From Marininema mesophilum (lineage in GTDB: Bacteria; Bacillota; Bacilli; Thermoactinomycetales; DSM-45169): a stretch of 64,000 nucleotides of DNA. A program made the position numbers and the translations under genes. Of this stretch, positions 46,877 through 55,814 are shown one piece after another. The notes beneath the pieces are model-generated. The model was given only the letters and a program-made list of their open reading frames with translations, ran no database searches and was not told the origin of the DNA. Numbering within the stretch: the stretch's first letter is position 1; each line of letters opens with the position of its first letter. The stretch covers positions 101,130 through 165,129 of the forward strand of contig NZ_FNNQ01000008.1 of the NCBI RefSeq assembly GCF_900106775.1. Reading direction: 5' to 3'.

Positions 46877-48090
46877 TCACACCCTTTTCCGTAGAGTAGT
46901 TGGGAAACATCCCCGTGCCTCATCCAATGCCTGGGAGAGGTCATCAATCAAGTCATCTAAATTTTCGATGCCAACAGAGAGGCGTAAAAGTTTATCACAA
47001 ACCCCTACTTGTCTGCGGATGTGCTCAGGGATATCTGCATGGGTCTGAGTCCAAGGGTAGGTAAGTAAACTCTCTACTCCTCCTAGACTTTCTGCAAAGG
47101 AGATCAGCTTCAGAGAGGATAAAAACGCGGGTACCCATTTTGGATCTTTTACCCGAAAAGAGAGCATCCCGCCATAACCGCTCGCCTGGGATTCTTGTAC
47201 CTGGCGATCATCAGCTAGAGTCGTTGGATAAAAAACACTCTCAACAGCTGGATGCCCACTGAGGAATTGAGTCAGCACGATGGCATTCTCTTGATGCTTC
47301 TCCATCCGTAAAGCAAGAGTTTTCATCCCACGCATCAATAGCCAGGAATCTTGGGGACTAAGAACCGCCCCCATCGAGTTGTGCAAGGTAAAAACGCGCT
47401 CAGATAACTCTTCCCCACGGGTGACAATCAGTCCAGCCAAAACATCATTATGTCCACCTAAATACTTCGTACCCGAATGAACAACTAGATCGGCTCCTAA
47501 TTCCAGGGGACGTTGAAACCAAGGGGTCATAAAGGTACTGTCGACGATAGCGAGCCACCCCTTCTCTTGAGCTAGTAAACAGACCGCACGGATATCCGTC
47601 ACTCGCATCAAGGGGTTCGTCGGGGATTCAATAAAGACTCCCTGCGTTTCTGGTCGAGAAGCATTCCGAATCGCCTCTAAATCACGTAAGTCCACATAGC
47701 TAAAGGTTATGCCATACCGAGTCAGAATCTCTTCAAACAGCCGATAGGTTCCTCCATAGAGATCTAAGGAGACGATCAAATGATCCCCCTGGGAAAAGAG
47801 ACCCATGATCGTTTGTATAGCGGCCATCCCAGAACTACATGCAAAGCCTCTCTGCCCACCCTCTAGATCGGCGATAGCCTCTTCCAAGGCCTGGCGAGTA
47901 GGATTACCTGTACGTGTATAGTCGTACCCTGTGGATTCTCCCAGGGCAGGGTGCGTGTATAGTCGTACCCTGTGGATTCTCCCAGGGCAGGGTGCTCGTA
48001 AGCTGTTGCATGGTAGACAGGACAACTAATTGCCCCTGTACTTTTACATCGACTTTTCCCAATCTGCGCTAGTTTCGTATCTTGATGCAT
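46877..48090 (-). pseudogene. metI: metI (cystathionine gamma-synthase / OAH thiolyase), frameshifted by a 41-bp tandem duplication
   Basis: The gene starts at ATG 48088-48090 (GGAGGG seven bases upstream) with MHQDTKLAQIGKSRCKSTGA and reads through HPALGESTGYDYTRT. It is then thrown out of frame by a second exact copy of a 41-bp unit (47914-47954 and 47955-47995). Beyond the duplication the body is intact: GNPTRQALEEAIADLEGG, FACSSGMAAIQTI, VDSTFMTPWFQRPLELGADLV and HSGTKYLGGHND with the PLP Lys. Removing one copy gives exactly 390 codons plus stop. The enzyme would make cystathionine or homocysteine from O-acyl-homoserine. As it stands, only a short N-terminal peptide or a start-less body is encoded. 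Confidence 0.93.
47914..47995. repeat. Exact 41-bp tandem duplication inside metI
   Basis: Two identical 41-bp copies, 47914-47954 and 47955-47995, each beginning GTGTATAGTCGTACCC and ending GGGCAGGGTGC. Since 41 is not a multiple of three, the second copy shifts the metI frame. Confidence 0.97.
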
Positions 48091-48251
48091 GATTTACCCT
48101 CCATAGCCTATCCTTATTGGGTGGGATTTTTGATTCTCGTGTAGATGTTGCCTGGTTTCGCTAAGGAAAACAAATCAGCTCGTGCTGGGTATCATCAAAG
48201 CACTTCACTTATTAAGATATCTTGTTGATCGACCAGGCAAGAGATAATAAA

Positions 48252-48282
48252 AACCTCTTCTCTTATTTTAAGAGAAGAGGTT
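48252..48282 (-). terminator. Terminator arm of the SAM riboswitch
   Basis: A 14-bp perfect stem (48252-48265 with 48269-48282, AACCTCTTCTCTTA type) is followed by TTTTTATT on the minus strand. It forms the SAM-bound off state. Confidence 0.85.
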
Positions 48283-48289
48283 GGTTTGC

Positions 48290-48412
48290 CAGTCTCTTCT
48301 CTTATCTCCCAAAAGCCATCTCGGCTCTTGTAAGAATTGGCACCTTCCGGTTGGTTTACCGGGGTTGCTGGGCTTCATCGGGCTAGTCCCTCCGCCGCTC
48401 TTGATAAGAGTG
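48290..48412 (-). promoter_or_regulatory. SAM-I (S-box) riboswitch upstream of metI-metC
   Basis: On the minus strand, the aptamer opens with CTTATCAAGAG and continues with the S-box core GGAGGGACTAGCCCGATGAA and GCCCAGCAACC. It also has GGTGCCAATTC and closes with AGATAAGAGAAG (P1 strand). The terminator at 48252-48282 follows, then about 160 bp of leader to metI. SAM binding should terminate transcription of the methionine genes. Confidence 0.95.
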
Positions 48413-48685
48413 TCACAAAACAAGATATTCACTTTAACCGTTTAAAAACTTGTGTATGATTATATCTTTGGTGAGTCCAACCGTCAAGGACTTATTCGTT
48501 AAAAATAAAAATCAGTCACACTCTGGGATGAGAAGACTCGTTCATTTTTATACACTTTACCTCATCTTGATCCGTTTTACGGGGAAACCTATGAAGAGGT
48601 TGAAAGCGGTGTTATAGTGGGAATAAACGGCCCGGAGTTATCCTTTATCGACAACGGGTGAACCTTGCAAAAAGGAGTGAACACA
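48413..48685. other. Divergent promoter region between the SAM leader and rocD
   Basis: A 273-bp gap that should hold the metI leader promoter (minus) and the rocD promoter (plus). No confident sigma-A pair was found, nor a sigma-L -24/-12 element of the kind used by Bacillus roc genes, nor an obvious arginine-repressor box. Confidence 0.4.
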
Positions 48686-49879
48686 ATGTCCCAAAACCGT
48701 GCTCTCATCGAATTAACTGATCAGCATGGCGCCCGCAATTACCATCCTTTACCGATCGTAATTTCCCAAGCTGAGGGCGTCTGGATCGAAGATGCAGACG
48801 GCAAACGCTATATGGATATGCTGAGTGCATATTCTGCCCTTAATCATGGTCATCGTCATCCCAAGCTGATCCAAGCACTCAAGGATCAAGCGGATAAGGT
48901 GACTTTGACCTCCCGAGCTTTCCACAATGATCAGCTCGGTATTTTCTATCAAAAGGTAGCTAAGCTGACTGGAAAAGACTTAATACTCCCGATGAATACG
49001 GGAGCAGAAGCTGTAGAAACTGCCATTAAGACTGTTCGTCGCTGGGCCTATGATGTGAAAAGGGTTCCAAACGACCAAGCCGAGATCATAGTTTGTGAAG
49101 ATAATTTCCATGGTCGTACGCTAGCCGCTGTCTCTCTCTCTTCGAGTGACGAATATAAGCGTGGCTTCGGTCCTCTGCTTCCTGGTATTCGTATCATCCC
49201 TTACGGGGATGCGCATGCCTTACGTGAAGCAATCACCCCTAATACTGCCGCCTTCATTGTTGAACCGATTCAAGGAGAAGCAGGTGTGATCGTTCCCTCA
49301 GAAGGATTTTTACGCGAAGCTGCTAGCATCTGCCGGGAACATCGTGTTCTCTTTGTCGCTGATGAGATCCAGACAGGTTTTGGTCGTACGGGGCAATTCT
49401 TCGCCTGTGATTGGGAAGGCGTTAAACCTGATATGTACATAATGGGTAAAGCCCTTGGTGGAGGTGTCCTTCCAATCTCTGCTGTCGCCGCAGATGAAGA
49501 AATTCTCGGCGTTTTTGAGCCAGGCTCTCACGGTTCTACCTTTGGTGGAAACCCCCTCGCCTGTGCTGTCTCAATCGCCGCACTGGATGTACTTGAAGAG
49601 GAGGATCTGGTTACACGTTCTCGTGAGTTAGGTGCTTGGTTTACCAGCGAATTAAAGAAAATCCAAAACCCCATAGTTAAAGAAGTACGAGGGAAAGGTC
49701 TCTTTATTGGTATGGAACTGAAAGAAGCCGCTCGTCCCTATTGTGAGGCCCTAGCGGCTGCAGGTCTTCTCTGTAAAGAAACCCATGAGAATACCATTCG
49801 CTTTGCTCCTCCCCTTGTCATTTCCAAAAAGGAATTGGAATGGGCTTTGGATAAAGTACGTACTGTTCTCCAGCCCTAA
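48686..49879 (+). CDS. rocD: Ornithine--oxo-acid aminotransferase
   Basis: A 397-residue class III PLP aminotransferase that converts ornithine and 2-oxoglutarate to glutamate semialdehyde in arginine/proline interconversion. Landmarks are GARNYHPLPIVISQAEGVW near the N-terminus, YSALNHGHRHP, the PLP-phosphate loop MNTGAEAVETAIK, DNFHGRTLAAVSLS, and LFVADEIQTGFGRTG followed by the Schiff-base lysine in IMGKALGGGVLPISA. The frame could start at TTG 48665, but AAAGGAGTG is eight bases before ATG 48686. It is monocistronic with a strong terminator. Confidence 0.95.
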   Translation: MSQNRALIELTDQHGARNYHPLPIVISQAEGVWIEDADGKRYMDMLSAYSALNHGHRHPKLIQALKDQADKVTLTSRAFHNDQLGIFYQKVAKLTGKDLILPMNTGAEAVETAIKTVRRWAYDVKRVPNDQAEIIVCEDNFHGRTLAAVSLSSSDEYKRGFGPLLPGIRIIPYGDAHALREAITPNTAAFIVEPIQGEAGVIVPSEGFLREAASICREHRVLFVADEIQTGFGRTGQFFACDWEGVKPDMYIMGKALGGGVLPISAVAADEEILGVFEPGSHGSTFGGNPLACAVSIAALDVLEEEDLVTRSRELGAWFTSELKKIQNPIVKEVRGKGLFIGMELKEAARPYCEALAAAGLLCKETHENTIRFAPPLVISKKELEWALDKVRTVLQP

Positions 49880-49913
49880 TTTCATAGATTATCGATGTTG
49901 TCCTTCATGATAT

Positions 49914-49947
49914 AAACCCACGGTTATAAATAGATAACCGTGGGTTT
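49914..49947. terminator. rocD terminator
   Basis: A perfect 14-bp stem (49914-49927 with 49934-49947, AAACCCACGGTTAT type) has a 6-base loop and a short T-run, 35 bp after rocD. It may also act on comEA transcripts from the other side. Confidence 0.75.
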
Positions 49948-50081
49948 ATGTATCTTATAGACATCACTAATCGAATTTAATTACATAAACGAATCTAAAT
50001 TTCATAATAATCACAAATATTATTAATCACCACGTATTTCGATTTAGTTTACCTGTTGTTCCAGGAATAGTACGGCCGTTT

Positions 50082-50756
50082 TTATTGTACTCTCACCTGA
50101 TCTTTAAATTGTTCCAAGGTCTTCTCCCCGATGCCACTCACTTCGGTCAACTGATCCACTGATGTAAACGGGCCATTTTCCTCTCGATATCTAATAATCG
50201 CTTCTGCCTTGGAAGGGCCGATGCCATTTAGGGAATCTAAGTCCTGTACCGTAGCAGTATTCAGGTCTATTGGAGATTCTTTAGCCTCTGCTCCTGATTC
50301 CCCTCCCTCGCCTGATCTTGCTGACGTTCCTGCTCCTATTCCTGAAGTGGTTGGGATTTCTTCCCCTTTGCGAGGGATGATGAGGGCCATTCCATCTGTG
50401 AGAGGTTGTGCTAAGTTTACGCGAACCATATCCGCCACCGATTTAGGTCCACCAGCTAATTCTACAGCATCCTGTACACGAGCACCTGGATCTAACCGAT
50501 AAACCCCTGGTTTCTTCACCGCACCCTTTACATCGATAACCAGTTCCGTTGCTTGTTTTGTTCTCTTTGTGTTGGTAGTTGTTTTTTCGGAGCGCTCCTT
50601 TGCAGGTTGCGCTTCATAGGACTGCCATCCCTCTTTCTTTCTCTCCTCACCATCCCAGCCATTCATTACTAAAAAACCAATTAACAATAGAAGCAGTGCC
50701 CCAGCTACACCTACTAACTTTTTCTCTCGCGAAGACCATTGATTCTCCCACATCAT
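50082..50756 (-). CDS. comEA: ComEA competence DNA receptor
   Basis: A 224-residue membrane-anchored DNA-binding protein for natural transformation. One transmembrane helix (~14-29) precedes an SLBB-like domain (~70-125: VIDVKGAVKKPGVYRLDPG...LAQPLTDGMALIIPRKG), a Gly/Ser/Glu linker (~130-158), and a helix-hairpin-helix domain with INLDLNTAT-like start, LNGIGPSKAEAIIRYREENG and LTEVSGIGEKTLEQFKD. This is the Bacillus ComEA domain order. comEB and comEC do not follow it here; rocD is the next gene. It is divergent from comER across a 128-bp gap. Confidence 0.95.
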   Translation of the reverse strand: MMWENQWSSREKKLVGVAGALLLLLIGFLVMNGWDGEERKKEGWQSYEAQPAKERSEKTTTNTKRTKQATELVIDVKGAVKKPGVYRLDPGARVQDAVELAGGPKSVADMVRVNLAQPLTDGMALIIPRKGEEIPTTSGIGAGTSARSGEGGESGAEAKESPIDLNTATVQDLDSLNGIGPSKAEAIIRYREENGPFTSVDQLTEVSGIGEKTLEQFKDQVRVQ

Positions 50757-50884
50757 TCATTTTCTCCTCTCAGCATATCTACCGTTAAAAGAGAAACCCT
50801 CCCGATCATATTCCTTGCTCATCACCCATAACCATAAATGCAGAAGATAATCCTTCATGAACCGGCAATAAAGGAGGGGATCGT

Positions 50885-51706
50885 ATGACGGTGGGCTTTA
50901 TCGGCACAGGCAGTATGGGGGGAACCCTGGTTGAGTCCTTCATCCAGTCTGGCCGTCTATTACCCAGTGACATCTTGATAAGTAACCGTACCCGGGCAAA
51001 GGCAGAGCACCTCGCTGATAAAAATCCAGGCTTAGGGATTGCAACTAGCAACCGAGAGTTGGTTTCTCAAACCAGTTGTTTCTTTTTATGTGTGAAACCG
51101 AAGGAGTTTAGAGCCGTCCTCGATGAGATCAAAGAGGAGGTTCACGAGGATCAGATAGTCGTCTCCATCACAAGTCCCGTGATGATTCGTGATCTAGAAG
51201 AATGGCTCCCCTGCAAAATAGCTAAGATTATTCCAAGTATTACCCAGGCTGTCCAAGCAGGAAATTCCTTATTTATCCCCGGTTCCCGCTTAACTGCAAA
51301 CGATAGAGAACAGTTATGGGACCTTTTTTCCGCCATCAGCCGCCCACTTGTTATCGAAGAGCATCACACTCGGATCGCCTCCGATCTAGCCAGTTGCTCT
51401 CCTGCTTTCATCGCCAACCTCCTAGAAAAACTAGCAGATGCTGCCGTAGAAGAGACACAGATTCCTATCGAATCTGCTCGCTCCCTTGTCACCCAGATGG
51501 CCCACGGCCTTGGTCGATTGCTCACCGAGGGGGGATTCACCCTAGAAAGTTTGCAACAACGCGTAGCTGTCCCAGGTGGAATCACTCGAGAGGGGCTCGA
51601 TCTACTGGATGAAGACGTCGGCCCCGTTTTCAATCGGCTCATCCGTCTCACCCATGCGAAATATGAAGATGACGTGGTAAAAGTGCAACAATCTTTGGAT
51701 CACTAA
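50885..51706 (+). CDS. comER: ComER, pyrroline-5-carboxylate reductase-like protein
   Basis: A 273-residue NAD(P)-dependent oxidoreductase of the ProC fold. The N-terminus MTVGFIGTGSMGGTLVESFI is the dinucleotide-binding loop. CVKPKEFRAVLDEI, SITSPVMIRDLEEWL, the PSITQAVQAGNSLFI segment and a C-terminal ProC-type dimerisation domain (MAHGLGRLLTEGGFTLESL and VAVPGGITREGLDLL) follow. The weaker ProC motifs and its position divergent from comEA match B. subtilis ComER, linked to competence/sporulation timing. It may be a genuine P5C reductase. AAAGGAGGGG is just before the ATG. Confidence 0.9.
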   Translation: MTVGFIGTGSMGGTLVESFIQSGRLLPSDILISNRTRAKAEHLADKNPGLGIATSNRELVSQTSCFFLCVKPKEFRAVLDEIKEEVHEDQIVVSITSPVMIRDLEEWLPCKIAKIIPSITQAVQAGNSLFIPGSRLTANDREQLWDLFSAISRPLVIEEHHTRIASDLASCSPAFIANLLEKLADAAVEETQIPIESARSLVTQMAHGLGRLLTEGGFTLESLQQRVAVPGGITREGLDLLDEDVGPVFNRLIRLTHAKYEDDVVKVQQSLDH

Positions 51707-51802
51707 TCCCTCCTCCACATAGTTAATAAACCCTAAATTCCCATAAATAACATGAATACGTAAAAATAGTAACGAATAGTTAATCACCTGTCTAGTAAAA
51801 AT

Positions 51803-51866
51803 AGGCCTTCTCACATTGGAGAAGGCCTCTAAAGACCACTGGGTAACTCTACCCAGTGGTTTTTAA
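51803..51866 (+). terminator. Two tandem hairpins after comER
   Basis: The first stem is 10 bp (51803-51812 with 51819-51828, AGGCCTTCTC type). The second is 11 bp (51835-51845 with 51850-51860, ACCACTGGGTA type) followed by TTTTT. The second is the likely terminator; the first lacks a T tail. They lie in a 302-bp gap between comER and leuS. Confidence 0.7.
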
Positions 51867-51950
51867 ACGTAGTTAACGGTTAGAAATGATATGAATACCA
51901 TCAATAGAGTTGTTATTAACTAAATAATACTATTCTCTGATAACAAGATG

Positions 51951-51981
51951 AAAAAAGCCGCCTGCCTTAATGGCAAGCGAC
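51951..51981 (-). terminator. leuS terminator
   Basis: A 10-bp stem with G-U pairs (51957-51966 with 51972-51981, GCCGCCTGCC type) is followed on the minus strand by TTTTTT. It lies 28 bp after the leuS stop. Confidence 0.8.
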
Positions 51982-52008
51982 TGATTCGCCCAATCCATAC
52001 ATAATCAA

Positions 52009-54474
52009 TCACTGAGCAACAATGTTGACCAATTTACCTGGTACAACAACCACTTTACGGATGGTTTTTCCTTCAATGAGTGCTTTGACCTTCTCTTCTG
52101 CTAAGATCGTTTCCTCAATCATCGCCTTATCCGCTGTAGCTGGTAACACGGATTTATGGCGTACCTTGCCGTTTATTTGGACAACAATTTCCACTTCGTC
52201 GAGGATGAGTGCTTTTTCATCATAGGTAGGCCAAGATTTCTTATGGACGCTACTTTCATGACCGAAGTCATGCCATAACTCCTCCGTGATGTGGGGAACG
52301 AAGGGAGCTAGCATCAGGACCATTTTTTCCACGGCTTCCGCTAAGACCCCGCGATCTCCTTCAGCAGGGTAGGCGTTGATTCCATTCACTAATTCCATGA
52401 TCGCACTGATCGCTGTGTTGAATTGATAACGATCCCCTGCGTCGATGGTTACCTTTTTCACTGTCTGATGGAGTAAACGGTTCAGCCCCTGTGCTACACT
52501 ATCCTCTAGTTTTACTTCTGGTTTTTCGTGTACGAGTTCTACATGCTGTTGGGCCATCCGCCAAACTCGATTGAGAAAGCGATAGATACCATCTACTCCA
52601 GCATCGTTCCAGTCCAATTCTCCATCCGCTGGTGCAGCGAAGAGGACAAACATCCGCGCAGTATCTGCACCATACTTTTCAATGATTTCCATCGGAGAGA
52701 CTACATTTCCTTTGGATTTGGACATTTTCGAGCCATCTTTTAAGACCATACCCAGAGTGAACAATCGTTTAAAGGGCTCATCTACCTGAATCATTTCTGC
52801 ATCATGAAGCACCTTTGTGACAAACCGCGAATACAACAGATGGAGAACTGCGTGTTCTACCCCTCCGATGTAATCGTCCACTGCCATCCATTCGTTAGCC
52901 TTTTCTGGTGCAAAGGGAAGTTCTTTGTTTTTCGGATCCGTGTAACGGAGGTAGTACCAAGATGAATCGATAAAGGTATCCATCGTATCCGTCTCCCGCC
53001 GCGCTTCCTTTCCACAGGAGGGGCAGCTTGTATAACGAAAACTATCCGATGTAGTGAGGGGATTGGACTTCCCATCAAAGGTGACATCCTCAGGTAAGGT
53101 AACGGGAAGATCTTCCTTGGGAATCGGCACTACGCCACAGGAATCACAGTACACGATGGGAATCGGGCAACCCCAATACCGCTGACGAGAAACGAGCCAG
53201 TCACGCAAACGATAGGTTGTGGTCTTACCTCCACTCCCCACTTCCTCTAAGTGATGGGTAATCGCAGAAATAGCTTCACGTTTACTCATCCCATCGAAGG
53301 AACCAGAATTGACCAACGTTCCTTCATCGACATAGGCTTCTTTCATTTCGTCATTTTTGCCGTGCTCTTGACCAGGTGGGAGAATTACAGTACGAATCGG
53401 CAAACCATATTTACCAGCAAACAGGAAGTCACGTTCATCATGGGCGGGGACACCCATCACCGCCCCAGTTCCATAATCCATCAACACATAGTTAGCCACC
53501 CAGATAGGAATCTCTTTTCCAGTTAAGGGGTGAACCGCTACAGCACCTGTGTCATATCCGATCTTCTCAACATCAGATCCGGTTCGGGAAAGCTCCGTTT
53601 CCTTCTTCATTTGCCCAATAAATTGATCGATTGTCTGTTCATTAGGCTTTCCTTCAATTAATCGGGGTACCAGGGGATGTTCTGGAGCCAGAACCATATA
53701 ACTTACACCGTACAAAGTGTCCGGCCGGGTAGTAAAGACAGGAACTTCTGTAAGACCCAACTCAGGAATGGTAAATGAGATCTGCGCCCCTTCACTCTTC
53801 CCAATCCAGTTGCGTTGCATCGCGCGTACTTTCTCAGGCCACTCTGTCAACTCATCTAAGCCTTCAAGCAAGCGATCTGCATAATCGGTAATTTTTAAGT
53901 ACCATTGTTCAAGGTCTTTTTTAACCACTTCTGAGTCACAGCGCCAGCATAAACCGTTTTCAACCTGTTCATTGGCAAGCACCGTAGCACACTGCGGACA
54001 CCAGTTAACAGTTCCTTTTTTACGGTAAGCCAATCCCCGTTCGTAAAAGAGCAGGAAGAGCCATTGGGTAAAGTGATAGTACTCTGGAGTACAGGTACCT
54101 ACATAGCGATCCCAATCATAAGAATTCCCTAGACGGGATTGTTCTTGTCGAATCCGTTCCATATTCTTCAAGGTCCATGCCCTGGGGTTAACACCTCTTT
54201 GAATCGCTGCATTCTCTGCTGGCAGGCCAAAGGCATCCGCTCCCATCGGATGAAGCACCCGATATCCGTTCATTCCCTTAAAGCGGGCCAATACATCCCC
54301 AATCGCATAGTTACGGACATGACCCATATGAAGGCCTTCACCCGATGGGTAGGGAAACATCTCCAATGCATAAAAGGTTGGCTTATCGGTCTCTTCTGAT
54401 GTTTGATGGGCTTTATTCTCCGCCCAAACAGATTGCCACTTTGGCTCAATATCAGCAGGTGTATACTTTTTCAT
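52009..54474 (-). CDS. leuS: Leucyl-tRNA synthetase
   Basis: An 821-residue class I aminoacyl-tRNA synthetase for leucine. The HIGH motif appears as GEGLHMGHVRNYAIGD (~46-61). A zinc-binding region CPQCATVLANEQV...CWRCDSEV and the CP1 editing domain (TTRPDTLYGVSY) follow, then a second cysteine cluster SCGVVPIP...CPSCGKEA, DDYIGGVEHAVLHLLYSRF, the KMSKSKGN loop, and a C-terminal tRNA-binding domain. Length fits bacterial LeuRS (~805-820). Expression is under the T-box leader immediately upstream. Confidence 0.97.
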   Translation of the reverse strand: MKKYTPADIEPKWQSVWAENKAHQTSEETDKPTFYALEMFPYPSGEGLHMGHVRNYAIGDVLARFKGMNGYRVLHPMGADAFGLPAENAAIQRGVNPRAWTLKNMERIRQEQSRLGNSYDWDRYVGTCTPEYYHFTQWLFLLFYERGLAYRKKGTVNWCPQCATVLANEQVENGLCWRCDSEVVKKDLEQWYLKITDYADRLLEGLDELTEWPEKVRAMQRNWIGKSEGAQISFTIPELGLTEVPVFTTRPDTLYGVSYMVLAPEHPLVPRLIEGKPNEQTIDQFIGQMKKETELSRTGSDVEKIGYDTGAVAVHPLTGKEIPIWVANYVLMDYGTGAVMGVPAHDERDFLFAGKYGLPIRTVILPPGQEHGKNDEMKEAYVDEGTLVNSGSFDGMSKREAISAITHHLEEVGSGGKTTTYRLRDWLVSRQRYWGCPIPIVYCDSCGVVPIPKEDLPVTLPEDVTFDGKSNPLTTSDSFRYTSCPSCGKEARRETDTMDTFIDSSWYYLRYTDPKNKELPFAPEKANEWMAVDDYIGGVEHAVLHLLYSRFVTKVLHDAEMIQVDEPFKRLFTLGMVLKDGSKMSKSKGNVVSPMEIIEKYGADTARMFVLFAAPADGELDWNDAGVDGIYRFLNRVWRMAQQHVELVHEKPEVKLEDSVAQGLNRLLHQTVKKVTIDAGDRYQFNTAISAIMELVNGINAYPAEGDRGVLAEAVEKMVLMLAPFVPHITEELWHDFGHESSVHKKSWPTYDEKALILDEVEIVVQINGKVRHKSVLPATADKAMIEETILAEEKVKALIEGKTIRKVVVVPGKLVNIVAQ

Positions 54475-54534
54475 TGATTATCCTCCAGTTATTAGTTTCA
54501 ACATACCTTCACCTTAGAGAGAGAAGACAATATT

Positions 54535-54800
54535 AAAACCTCCCGCCCCCAGCTTACTTTGCTAGGGACGAGAGGTTGGATCACGTGTGCCAAACTCCCG
54601 CGGTACCACCCTGATTGGCATATCAAATGCCCGCTCTTGGAGAATCCGTTATCAAGGATTAATCGTCACAGAGTACTAACCATGTGTTCCTCTGTAAAGC
54701 GGTGGGGCGAGTTCCCCTAATCTTCCCGGTCAGTTTTCACCGATTCACTGACTCTCTGGATACAGGATCGTTAGGATACTACTCCCCGCCATTGCCGTTG
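54535..54800 (-). promoter_or_regulatory. T-box riboswitch, leucine-responsive, for leuS
   Basis: The T-box sequence TGGTACCGCG lies at about 54599-54608 on the minus strand. A terminator (AACCTCTCGTCCC pairing with GGGCGGGAGGTT-type strand, then T-run) follows immediately before leuS. In the upstream stem I region, GAA CTC GCC places a Leu codon CTC at 54711-54709, in the same context as the Trp specifier of the trpS leader. Accounts for most of the 408-bp gap. Confidence 0.92.
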
Positions 54801-54882
54801 TTGTTGGATATTTAATTTACATTATATGAAACATCTTAGACATGTGTCAACGATTTTAATCGTTTTTTGTTTCATATTCCTT

Positions 54883-55224
54883 TTATTGGGCTGACACTTC
54901 CGCCGCATCGCCCCACAACCGCTCTAAATCGTAGAAATCCCGCTCATCCTTGTGGAAGACATGAACCACTACGTCACCGATATCGATCAATACCCAGCGG
55001 GCTTCACGATAACCTTCCAGCCCTTTCATTGTCACATTTTTTTCTGCCATCCTCTCCTTGACCGCCTCCGCAATCGCCTGCACTTGCTTTTGAGAATTAC
55101 CGTGGCAGACAACGAAATAGTCGGCAAAAGCAGATAATCCTCGAATGTCCAGGATGGTGACCCGTTGGGCTTTTTTCTCTTCGGCAGCAGCGGCCGCTGA
55201 TTGTGCGATTTCCACCAGGTTCAA
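54883..55224 (-). CDS. rsfS: Ribosome silencing factor RsfS
   Basis: A 113-residue RsfS/Iojap protein that binds ribosomal protein L14 and blocks 30S-50S joining in starved cells. Core motifs are AFADYFVVCHGNSQKQVQAIAEAV (~31-54) and EGYREARWVLIDIGDVVVHVFHKDERDFYDLERLWGDA, matching the family end to end. The start is TTG at 55222-55224, overlapping the yqeK stop in TTGA, with AAGGAGG seven bases upstream. It is the last gene of the yqeG-yqeH-aroE-nadD-yqeK-rsfS cluster; the usual yqeM methyltransferase gene does not follow. Confidence 0.96.
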   Translation of the reverse strand: MNLVEIAQSAAAAAEEKKAQRVTILDIRGLSAFADYFVVCHGNSQKQVQAIAEAVKERMAEKNVTMKGLEGYREARWVLIDIGDVVVHVFHKDERDFYDLERLWGDAAEVSAQ

Positions 55225-55814
55225 AGAGATTCCTCCTTAGGTTTAGATTGATGGACTTGATCCACCATAAAATTTCGGGCGGACAAGGTTAGTGGATATA
55301 CGGTCATCCCTCTTTGAATGAGAAACAGAAGGGTGTTATCCAAGGACTTTAGGAGGGCTCGGTCGAGATCAGTCTCGGCCAGTAACCTTACTTCCTCCAC
55401 ACCAGGAAAACGACGAGCTGGTTCCATATAGTCAGCGACAAAAATAACTTTGTCTAATAAAGTCATATGCGGCCGACCTGAGGTATGATAACATATTGCG
55501 TCCAAAACTTCCTTGTCCACGACCCCCAAATCCTGCTTAACTATATGAGCACCCACTGGGGCATGCCACAATTCTTTATTGTACTGAAGAAGATCCTGTG
55601 TAAAATCATCACCTGTGACGATGACCTCTCTTAATCGCTCTTCGGGCCAGCATTTACAATAATCATGAAGGAGGGCCGCCAATTCCGCTTGCTCTTGATC
55701 CGCACCAAATCGCTTTGCTAAGGTCAATGCAGTGGCTATCACCCGCTTAGTATGTTCAAAACGGCTACGGGTCAGTTGCTCTTCTACTGCTTGTACTAGT
55801 TTAACTCGGTCCAT
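55221..55814 (-). CDS. yqeK: YqeK-family HD-domain hydrolase
   Basis: A 197-residue HD-domain protein. The metal-binding motifs are FEHTKRVIATALTLAKRFG (His) and LAALLHDYCK (His-Asp), followed by HAPVGAHIVKQDL and VIFVADYMEPARRFPG. YqeK proteins have been reported to hydrolyse diadenosine tetraphosphate symmetrically. The start ATG at 55812-55814 overlaps the nadD end by 14 bp, with GGAGGAG in the nadD tail as ribosome-binding site, and its stop overlaps rsfS. Tight coupling implies cotranscription. Confidence 0.93.
   Translation of the reverse strand: MDRVKLVQAVEEQLTRSRFEHTKRVIATALTLAKRFGADQEQAELAALLHDYCKCWPEERLREVIVTGDDFTQDLLQYNKELWHAPVGAHIVKQDLGVVDKEVLDAICYHTSGRPHMTLLDKVIFVADYMEPARRFPGVEEVRLLAETDLDRALLKSLDNTLLFLIQRGMTVYPLTLSARNFMVDQVHQSKPKEESL

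Noticed and set aside
46877..48025. Independent 382-codon metI starting at 48025
   Set aside because: Its first ~45 codons are translation of the duplicated unit in the wrong frame; the real start with a ribosome-binding site is at 48090, in a different frame.
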